DNA of 5,503 nucleotides from assembly GCA_946885335.1 (NCBI GenBank), contig CAMPGG010000234.1:1-5503 (forward strand). The letters are read 5' to 3'. This document shows positions 1 through 5,503 of the stretch, one piece after another. The DNA is from an uncultured Chitinophagaceae bacterium (GTDB lineage: Bacteria > Bacteroidota > Bacteroidia > Chitinophagales > Chitinophagaceae). Under the pieces are notes generated by a model. The model made no database searches and was not told the DNA's origin. It saw only the letters and a list, made by a program, of their open reading frames with translations. Position 1 is the stretch's first letter. The number at the start of each line of letters is the position of its first letter. A program made the position numbers and the translations under genes.

Positions 1-1
1 A

Positions 2-415
2 GCCAACTATTCATCTCAATTTGCAATGAATGACCAGGCTCATGCAAAAAAGGTTTTAGAGCTTTGGAAAGACTATGATGAGAATATGCTTGACAGGCAT
101 TCAGATTATTTTGCAGATAGCCTGGTAGTTGAATTACCAGACGGAACCCGCTTTATAGGTAAAGAAGCTGCAATGAAATCAATTAAAGAATATCGTTCAG
201 GACAGGGAAAAGTGGAAAGTACTGTTAATGCATGGATCTCTACTAAAAGCCTTGATAAAAATGAGGATTGGGTTTGCATTTGGGGTGTTGAAACGGCAAC
301 TGATGCTTCAGGTAAGGAAACAAAAACACGCTTACACGAAATCTGGCAATTGAATAAAGATGGTAAAGTAATTTATATGGCTCAATTTATGGCTAAACCC
401 GCTCCTGAAATGTGA
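2..415 (+). CDS. NTF2/SnoaL-like protein, 5' end cut by the window edge
   Basis: This is the C-terminal part (137 codons visible) of a small protein with the look of the nuclear transport factor 2 / SnoaL-like fold. An N-terminal helix (VLELWKDYDENML) leads into a segment with DYFADSLVVELPDG and FIGKEAAM, followed by beta strands (DWVCIWGVETAT, RLHEIWQLNKDGKV). This is the usual cone-shaped layout, in which a pocket binds a small ligand or does simple catalysis. The first ATG is at base 26, but the frame is open back to base 2 (reading ANYSSQFA before that Met). I therefore think the true start lies outside the window. Homologues in this phylum, as I recall them, often carry a lipoprotein or secretion signal before this point; that part is not visible here. 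The TGA stop is followed closely by an intrinsic terminator, so this is the last gene of its transcript. The substrate is unknown. The fold is fairly sure; the function is not. Confidence 0.8.
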   Translation, partial: ANYSSQFAMNDQAHAKKVLELWKDYDENMLDRHSDYFADSLVVELPDGTRFIGKEAAMKSIKEYRSGQGKVESTVNAWISTKSLDKNEDWVCIWGVETATDASGKETKTRLHEIWQLNKDGKVIYMAQFMAKPAPEM

Positions 416-431
416 GCAATTAAATAAATTG

Positions 432-460
432 AAAACCGGTCCGTATAGACCGGTTTTTTT
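432..460 (+). terminator. Rho-independent terminator of the NTF2-like gene
   Basis: A perfect 10-bp inverted repeat (aaaaccggtc at 432-441, gaccggtttt at 448-457) encloses a 6-base loop, cgtata. A run of seven T closes it at 454-460. It starts 16 bases after the stop codon of the plus-strand gene. It lies between two converging genes, 30 bases past the end of the minus-strand lipoprotein gene. Read on the minus strand the same stem is followed by only four T and then C, so it may stop transcription both ways, but it is weaker in that direction. Confidence 0.9.
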
Positions 461-489
461 AATTTAATTCACAAGTGATCAATTTCTTT

Positions 490-1242
490 TTACATGCGGG
501 TAAAAACCAAACCACTGTTTGCTTCACCCAAATAAAGTTTACCATCTGCTACACGGTGTTCCAGTGTTTTTTCAGAAAGCATTTCAAAAAATGCTGTTTC
601 AATTTCCATCATATCGGTACATGCCATTTTAGTTGATACGATTGGACCTATTTCGATCAGGTTAGCTTTTATGGTAAATGCGCCACTGTAATTATTGCAT
701 CCTCCACGTCCCTGGATTTTTTTATTGGGAACATCAAAAGCCAGTGTAGGAATTTTTGAAGTATCAGCAACCTGTATCCGTTCGCCATTCATTTCCATTA
801 ATCTCCATTTCCCTTCCGTTAATAAATCCATATCCTGTATGGTCACTTTCTGTAGTTGATAATTTAATGCAGATTCAATGGGTTTGCCTTCCAGGTCCAT
901 CATTTCAAGGTGTTGCCCATGAAAAGAAAAATATTTCAGTATTGTTTCACCTTGTTTCAGGATGATGACAGAATCTTTATTCATTACCCATGTACCCGTT
1001 TCATGCACTTCACTTAATGACTCACCCCGGTAGAGTGATTTTTCATCAAAGCTTTTATCAGCTTTTAATGTAAGCTGGTAATCCAGGCTTTCGCAATCGG
1101 CACAAGGCAGGGAGCCTTCCCAAACTGCAACTGCACTTTGAAATAAAGCATTATCAGCTGCCGGCGTTTCCTTAATGTTTTTGGTAGTTGTACATGCGCT
1201 GATCAACAGAACCATAACTGAAAATAAACTTGCTATTTTCAT
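490..1242 (-). CDS. NlpE N-terminal domain / META (HslJ-like) domain lipoprotein
   Basis: This 250-residue envelope lipoprotein has two domains. The signal peptide ends in a clear lipobox (LISAC), so lipidation is expected at Cys17. An NlpE-N-like domain follows at about residues 38-132, with the hallmark WEGSLPCADC (CxxC at C47/C50), then strands through SLYRG and ETGTW. A META/HslJ-like domain fills about residues 140-250, with KWRLMEMNGE, a GRGGCNNYSG loop (C182) and STKMAC (C208) followed by an acidic helix. In Escherichia coli NlpE senses surface contact and copper stress through Cpx, and HslJ is linked to novobiocin resistance. Neither role can be transferred safely, since the second NlpE domain is absent here and META takes its place. 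An envelope-stress or metal-related role is an inference. The ATG start is well placed: it gives the full signal peptide, and an in-frame TAA lies 15 codons upstream with no other ATG between. It reads in the same direction as bglX across a 128-base gap and probably has its own promoter, which I could not identify. Confidence 0.9.
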   Translation of the reverse strand: MKIASLFSVMVLLISACTTTKNIKETPAADNALFQSAVAVWEGSLPCADCESLDYQLTLKADKSFDEKSLYRGESLSEVHETGTWVMNKDSVIILKQGETILKYFSFHGQHLEMMDLEGKPIESALNYQLQKVTIQDMDLLTEGKWRLMEMNGERIQVADTSKIPTLAFDVPNKKIQGRGGCNNYSGAFTIKANLIEIGPIVSTKMACTDMMEIETAFFEMLSEKTLEHRVADGKLYLGEANSGLVFTRM

Positions 1243-1370
1243 AATAATGATTTTAGGTAAATGGGATAATAAATATTATTCCTAATCAGGCATGCTAAAA
1301 AACCGGGCCAGCGCTATGGAGATATTAAAGCGAGAATATTATTAATTGATGAAATCCAAGGTTTTATTTC

Positions 1371-3590
1371 TTATTTCAATTCTATTAATGTTTTCAACCT
1401 GATATCTGCGGATGAGGAACCGATCATGATTTCAAATTCGCCTGGTTCAGCTACCCAATCCAGTTGTTGATTATAAAATGAAAGTTTGTCCTTATCAATA
1501 ATGAATTCAATGATTTTTGACTCACCAGGTTGTAACATGATCTTTTTAAAATCCTTAAGTTCTTTTACCGGCCTAACCAGGGAAGCGACTCTATCACGCA
1601 AATACAATTGAACCACTTCTTCCCCCGCAAATTTTCCAGTATTAGTGATCCTGCATTTGATAGATATTACTTCATCACTTTTCATTTTTGTTTTATCTGC
1701 CAGGAGGCTGTCATAAGTAAAACTTGTATAACTCAATCCATAACCAAATTCATACTGTGGGTAAATAGATAAGTCATTATATGCTGAGCGATAAAAACGG
1801 TCGCTGTCATTTTGTGCAGGCCTGCCCGTATTTAAATGACTGTAAAAGATCGGGATCTGTCCTACTGACCTTGGGAATGTCATAGGTAATTTTGCGGATG
1901 GATTATAATCGCCAAATAATACATCTGCAATAGCGTTTCCAGCTTCGCTGCCCAACCACCAGGTATACAAAATAGCGGGGATATTTTTTGATGTCCATTG
2001 AAACACCAGCGGTCTGCCTGCATTGATCATTACAACAACGGGCTTACCGGTCGCATGAATGGCTTTGATCAATTCTTCCTGCACGCCAGGTAAATTAATA
2101 TTGGAGCGGCTTTTTGCTTCTCCGCTCATATCTCTGCGTTCACCTACACTCATGATCACAATATCCGCCTGCTTTGCAACAGCAATTGCATTTGCAAAAC
2201 CTGCACGGGAAGTATCTTCAATACCGCAGCCTTCAGCATATAATAATTTGGTTTTATTTCCCAGCTTATTTTGCAAGCCTTCCCACTGCGAAACAATATA
2301 ATTTGAATCAGGAAATTCAATAGACCAAAACCCCAGGTTCTCTCTTACTCTCTTCACCATGGGGCCAATAAATGCAATGGTTTTGGTTGATTTTGAAATA
2401 GGTAAAACATTATTTTCATTCTTTAGTAATACGATACTTTTCTTTGCCACATCTCTTGCAATCAAAGCATGCTGTGGATTACCCAATACTTTTTTCTCCC
2501 GTTCCGCATTACTGTATTTATAAGGATCATCAAACAAACCCATTTCAAATTTTTTGTAAAGAATTCTTTTTACCGCATCATCAATAATGGCTACAGGTAC
2601 TTTGCCTTCATTTACCAAAGTAGCCAGGTGATTGATATAGCTGCGACTTTCCATATCCATATCGCTGCCGGCTAAAGAGGCTTTCCATGCGGCTTCATAA
2701 TTATCTTTCACATATCCGTGCGGTATCATTTCACCAATAGAACCCCAATCGCTCACGATAAATCCTTTAAAATTCCATTTGTCTTTTAAAATATCGCGTT
2801 GCAAATATTTACTGGCGGATGCCGGGATTCCATTCAGATCGTTGAAAGAATTCATGAACGTTGCAACACCTGCTTCGGCAGCAGCTTTAAAGGGCGGCAG
2901 GTATATTTCCCATAATGTACGATCACTCATGTCCACAGAATTATAGTCACGGCCACCAATAGCCGCACCATAAGCTGCGAAGTGTTTTGCACAAGCCATA
3001 ACTGCATCAATATTTCCCAATCCTTTACCCTGGAAACCTTTTACTCTTGCCGTGGCGATCATTGATCCCAGGTATGGGTCTTCACCAGCACCTTCCATAA
3101 CTCTTCCCCAGCGAGGATCACGACTGATATCAACCATCGGTGCAAATGTCCAGTGAATGCCGGCAGCTGCAGCTTCCGTTGCTGCAACCCGGGCAGCCCT
3201 TTCAATAATTTCCATATCCCAACTGGCGGCTTCCGCTAATGGAATGGGAAATGTGTTTCTAAATCCATGAATAACATCCTGCCCAAAAAGCAATGGAATT
3301 TTTAAACGGGATTGCATGGCCAGTTCCTGTAATTCCCTGGTATGGGGCACTCCATTAATATTTAACATGGAGCCTAATTTTCCATCTTTTACCTGGTCAA
3401 GTATATCGCCTTGTTTCGTAATGGGACCGGTGTGTTCCCACATGCCGGAATACTGGTTCATCTGGCCAACTTTTTCTTCCAGTGTCATCAACTTTAAAAC
3501 TGAATCAACTTTTTGGTCTATCGTTTTTTGTTGGCCAATTGAAAAAAATGGGATTACTAAAAGCAAGAAGGCCTGCACTATATTTTTCAC
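1371..3590 (-). CDS. bglX: Secreted glycoside hydrolase family 3 beta-glucosidase (BglX type)
   Basis: This 739-residue enzyme hydrolyses terminal beta-D-glucosyl residues of oligosaccharides or glycosides with retention, probably in the periplasm. A signal peptide covers residues 1-19 (hydrophobic core AFLLLVIPFF, likely cleavage after SIG). The GH3 N-terminal barrel spans about 30-350. It has FGQDVIHG (D105), DPRWGR, AKHFAAYG (K201/H202) and the nucleophile D281 in FIVSDWG. The GH3 C-terminal domain spans about 385-620, with the acid/base candidate E491 in DMSGEAKSR and the BglX hallmarks FGDYNPSAKLP, FPRSVGQIP and SHLNTGRP. A fibronectin-III-like domain (about 640-725, VVQLYLRD...RPVKELKDF) ends the protein. 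Length and order match typical BglX, with no PA14 insertion. The start is GTG: an in-frame TAA, which is also the stop of the upstream gene, lies nine codons upstream, and no ATG falls between. Only 24 bases separate it from the oxidoreductase gene, so co-transcription is likely. Exact linkage preference (1,2 / 1,3 / 1,4 / 1,6, or xyloside) cannot be read from the sequence. Confidence 0.95.
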   Translation of the reverse strand: MKNIVQAFLLLVIPFFSIGQQKTIDQKVDSVLKLMTLEEKVGQMNQYSGMWEHTGPITKQGDILDQVKDGKLGSMLNINGVPHTRELQELAMQSRLKIPLLFGQDVIHGFRNTFPIPLAEAASWDMEIIERAARVAATEAAAAGIHWTFAPMVDISRDPRWGRVMEGAGEDPYLGSMIATARVKGFQGKGLGNIDAVMACAKHFAAYGAAIGGRDYNSVDMSDRTLWEIYLPPFKAAAEAGVATFMNSFNDLNGIPASASKYLQRDILKDKWNFKGFIVSDWGSIGEMIPHGYVKDNYEAAWKASLAGSDMDMESRSYINHLATLVNEGKVPVAIIDDAVKRILYKKFEMGLFDDPYKYSNAEREKKVLGNPQHALIARDVAKKSIVLLKNENNVLPISKSTKTIAFIGPMVKRVRENLGFWSIEFPDSNYIVSQWEGLQNKLGNKTKLLYAEGCGIEDTSRAGFANAIAVAKQADIVIMSVGERRDMSGEAKSRSNINLPGVQEELIKAIHATGKPVVVMINAGRPLVFQWTSKNIPAILYTWWLGSEAGNAIADVLFGDYNPSAKLPMTFPRSVGQIPIFYSHLNTGRPAQNDSDRFYRSAYNDLSIYPQYEFGYGLSYTSFTYDSLLADKTKMKSDEVISIKCRITNTGKFAGEEVVQLYLRDRVASLVRPVKELKDFKKIMLQPGESKIIEFIIDKDKLSFYNQQLDWVAEPGEFEIMIGSSSADIRLKTLIELK

Positions 3591-3614
3591 GTTAAATATT
3601 TTGTGTTGATGAAA

Positions 3615-5348
3615 TTATAAATTGCCTTTCTTCATTTCTTCTGCTGCAAATCCGGCTGCTCTTGCGGTCAATGCCATATAAAGAAGGGAAGGACTTTGAT
3701 TTCCTGTACTCGTCATACAGGCGCCATCCGTTACAAAAACATTTTTGCATTGATGCATTTGGTTAAAATTATTTAGTAAAGAAGTCTTTGGATCTTTACC
3801 CATGCGGCAACCACCCATTTCGTGAATATCTAATCCTGGTGGCTGATGATTATCATGTGTGTTAACATTTTTGCACCCGGCTTTCTCAAGCATCTCAGCA
3901 CTTTGGGTTAAAAAATCTTTGATCATTCTTTCATCATTATCATCATAATCAACCGACATAATTAAAAGCGGAATGCCCCATTGGTCTTTTTGGTCTTTAC
4001 TTAATCGAACATGATTGCTTTCTTTGGGTATCGTTTCTCCCTGCATATACATATAACAACCCCATTTGCCTGGTTCTGACATGGCGTCTTTATAGTCCCC
4101 GCCAATAGTTTCCGGCAACGAGTTTTCGTCTATTCCTCCACGATATGCGCCCATAAATGTGGTAAATCCACCTACATAATCCATATCGTTTTTATACAGG
4201 TTGCGGTAATTGGCCAGGATGGGTTCTGTGGGATTTTTGCCATAATAATATTTGTCTTCCATGCCTTCAATTTCCGCATTTACAGAAGCCCTGTAATTGT
4301 GATGCGCTACATATTTTCCCAACAACCCGTTATCATTTCCAAGTCCGCCAGGAAAACGGTTTGAAGTTGAATTCAGTAAAATCAAATTGCTGTTCAACGC
4401 GGATGCGTTTACAAAAATGATCCGGGCAAAATAATCCGTGGCTTCTTTTGAATTGCTGTCGATCACCCTAACACCAACAGCTTTTTGTTTTGCTTCATCA
4501 TAAATAATGGAATGCACAACGGAAAATGGCCTGACAGTTAGGTTGCCTGTTTTTTTTGCCCAGGGTAGTGTAGAAGATACCGAACTGAAATAGCCACCAA
4601 ATGGGCAACCCCGCATACATAGATTTCTTGCCAAACATTTAGATCTTCCCTGTTGTATATGGATGTCTTTTGGTTCTGTCAATTGTGCCCATCTTGCATG
4701 AACCATGTGGCGGTCCTTATAATGCTCTTTAATTTTTTTCGATAACATGGTCTCTGCACAATTAAAATCGAACGGAGGCAGAAACTCGCCATCAGGCATT
4801 GCATCAATGCCATCTTTAGTTCCGCAAACACCAATAAATTTTTCCACGTGCGAATACCATGGAGCAATTTCATGGTAACTGATCGGCCATTCAATACCAA
4901 AACCATCCCTTGCGGGACCTGCAAATTCATACTGACTCCAGCGCTGGCATGCACGTCCCCAGGTTAATGATTTTCCACCAACCTGGTAACCTCGGATCCA
5001 GTCAAAAGGTTTCTCCTGTATGTATGGATGATCCTTATCCTTAATAAAAAAATGGGCAGTATCCTCTCCAAATCCTGCAGACTTACTGATCAAAGGATTT
5101 TCCTGGATAAACTGTTTGGTCATTTGACCGCGGTGTTTAAATTCCCATGGTTTTTTATTGGCGGTAGGATAGTCTTTATTGTGTTCAACATTTCTTCCTC
5201 TCTCCAGCACCAAAGTTTTTAAACCATGATCACAAAGTTCTTTTGCCGCCCAGCCACCACTGATGCCGGAGCCAATCACAATGGCATCAAAACTATTTTC
5301 CTGTTTACGGTTTGCATTAATATTTACTCGCAACGTATCATCTGGCAT
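3615..5348 (-). CDS. GMC-family FAD-dependent oxidoreductase, probable sugar or glucoside dehydrogenase subunit
   Basis: This 577-residue flavoprotein resembles the catalytic subunits of bacterial FAD-dependent gluconate, sorbitol and glucose (3-)dehydrogenases, which oxidise a sugar hydroxyl and pass electrons to a cytochrome or quinone. Numbered from the ATG: FAD dinucleotide-binding motif GSGISGG at 26-32, LERG at 48-51, and the GMC signature GGKSLTWG at 124-131. A cysteine cluster (C238, C244, C248) follows in CLARNLCMRGCPFGG. The C-terminal GMC domain ends with HEMGGCRMG, whose H509 is the expected catalytic His, and with NVFVTDGACM before the last helix. The second catalytic position appears to be S552 (GNQSPSL) rather than Asn or His. 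A TTG three codons upstream (5357) would also open the frame, but the ATG is preferred because it starts cleanly just before the Rossmann fold. No Sec or Tat signal is visible, and no small partner subunit lies within 155 bases upstream. The gene is followed after 24 bases by bglX, suggesting shared use of glucosides. The family is certain; the substrate is inferred. Confidence 0.9.
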   Translation of the reverse strand: MPDDTLRVNINANRKQENSFDAIVIGSGISGGWAAKELCDHGLKTLVLERGRNVEHNKDYPTANKKPWEFKHRGQMTKQFIQENPLISKSAGFGEDTAHFFIKDKDHPYIQEKPFDWIRGYQVGGKSLTWGRACQRWSQYEFAGPARDGFGIEWPISYHEIAPWYSHVEKFIGVCGTKDGIDAMPDGEFLPPFDFNCAETMLSKKIKEHYKDRHMVHARWAQLTEPKDIHIQQGRSKCLARNLCMRGCPFGGYFSSVSSTLPWAKKTGNLTVRPFSVVHSIIYDEAKQKAVGVRVIDSNSKEATDYFARIIFVNASALNSNLILLNSTSNRFPGGLGNDNGLLGKYVAHHNYRASVNAEIEGMEDKYYYGKNPTEPILANYRNLYKNDMDYVGGFTTFMGAYRGGIDENSLPETIGGDYKDAMSEPGKWGCYMYMQGETIPKESNHVRLSKDQKDQWGIPLLIMSVDYDDNDERMIKDFLTQSAEMLEKAGCKNVNTHDNHQPPGLDIHEMGGCRMGKDPKTSLLNNFNQMHQCKNVFVTDGACMTSTGNQSPSLLYMALTARAAGFAAEEMKKGNL

Positions 5349-5355
5349 AGAATAC

Positions 5356-5386
5356 AATTTGACAATTAAACAATTTGAAAATTTGA
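5356..5386. repeat. Three copies of AATTTGA in the leader of the oxidoreductase gene
   Basis: The heptamer aatttga occurs at 5356-5362, 5372-5378 and 5380-5386, so copy starts are 16 and 8 bases apart. The first two copies share a preceding c. On the coding strand of the neighbouring gene it reads TCAAATT, directly before the start codon. Such AT-rich runs are common before genes in Bacteroidota. It could be part of the leader or promoter, a binding site, or chance in AT-rich DNA. I found no clear TAnnTTTG box pointing toward the gene. Confidence 0.45.
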
Positions 5387-5434
5387 TGCTTCGACAGGCT
5401 CAGCATGACACCTTGTTTATCGGAGTGCTGTCAT
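5385..5434. repeat. Candidate dispersed hairpin (REP-like) intergenic element
   Basis: On the minus strand this stretch includes TGTCATGCTGAGC followed by CTGTCGAAGCATC, which I recognise from memory as close to a sequence scattered between genes in many Bacteroidota genomes. Two inverted repeats are visible. One is ATGCT (5386-5390) with AGCAT (5402-5406) around an 11-base loop. The other is ATGACA (5405-5410) with TGTCAT (5429-5434) around an 18-base loop. Their arms overlap by two bases, so the two hairpins may be alternatives. Only one copy is in the window, so its repeated nature is inferred. No gene is seen from 5435 to 5503. Confidence 0.5.
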
Positions 5435-5503
5435 CCATCAATCCATGGTTTGAAAGTTATATCATTTTATACGTTATGCATGATAAAAATCTCTCAATAT
5501 TAA

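Noticed and set aside
26..28. ATG at base 26 as the true start of the NTF2-like gene
   Set aside because: The frame stays open to the window edge, and homologues as I recall them extend upstream with a secretion signal, so this Met is more likely internal.
1282..1330. Terminator after bglX: GC-rich stretch followed by six T on the minus strand (around 1297-1316)
   Set aside because: I could not find a stem longer than three pairs before the T run, so it does not form a credible intrinsic terminator.
1243..1370. Bacteroidota-type promoter (TTG, then TAnnTTTG) for the lipoprotein gene
   Set aside because: Only poor matches such as TAATATTC are present, so no site can be supported, although a promoter in this 128-base gap is likely.
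3316..3609. Plus-strand 97-codon frame opposite the start of bglX
   Set aside because: It is antisense to well-conserved GH3 sequence, has no matching family features and no promoter or leader of its own.
4679..4954. Minus-strand 91-codon frame inside the GMC gene
   Set aside because: It overlaps the GMC coding region in another frame and its translation shows no recognisable family or domain.
5355..5357. TTG as start of the GMC oxidoreductase (580 residues)
   Set aside because: An ATG lies three codons downstream and gives an equally complete protein; TTG starts are rare and nothing favours it.
5443..5475. Minus-strand TATAACTTTC as a -7 box for the oxidoreductase gene
   Set aside because: It differs from TAnnTTTG in the last base, and no TTG lies at the right distance upstream.
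5476..5503. Start of a plus-strand gene at the right edge (ATG at 5476, nine codons visible)
   Set aside because: Too short to judge; no family is recognisable and another ATG four bases later meets a stop at once.
1..5503. Mobile element, phage, defence system, CRISPR array, tRNA or rRNA
   Set aside because: No transposase, integrase, long terminal repeats, spaced direct repeats or RNA gene structure was seen on either strand.

Overview
The window looks like an ordinary chromosomal segment from a Bacteroidota bacterium, most like Chitinophagaceae or a close relative. The evidence is the AT-rich DNA, A-rich leaders without Shine-Dalgarno sequences, an NlpE/META lipoprotein, a BglX-type GH3 enzyme and a GMC oxidoreductase of a type common in that phylum. 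The taxonomic call rests on recognising families, not on a marker gene.

Layout from left to right. Bases 2-415 (+) hold the 3' part of an NTF2/SnoaL-like gene that runs off the left edge. A strong intrinsic terminator follows at 432-460. Everything else coding is on the minus strand. An NlpE-N/META two-domain lipoprotein (490-1242) converges on the first gene. Upstream of it, across a 128-base gap, is a secreted GH3 beta-glucosidase, bglX (1371-3590, GTG start). Only 24 bases further upstream is a GMC-family FAD oxidoreductase (3615-5348). The right end (5349-5503) is non-coding as far as can be seen. It holds short AT-rich repeats and a hairpin-forming element resembling a dispersed repeat of Bacteroidota genomes.

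The GMC oxidoreductase and bglX are probably co-transcribed, in that order. Together they suggest use of beta-glucosides: BglX frees glucose in the periplasm, and the GMC enzyme oxidises a sugar or glucoside. The oxidoreductase carries a C-x5-C-x3-C motif spaced like the 3Fe-4S ligands of bacterial FAD-glucose dehydrogenase. It has no signal peptide of its own. It also has Ser where related proteins usually have the second catalytic residue (Asn or His). The lipoprotein and the NTF2-like protein look functionally unrelated to this pair.

I see no mobile element, CRISPR array, RNA gene, defence system or clearly new system. The most useful leads are the altered GMC active site, its missing export partner, and the repeat element upstream of it.
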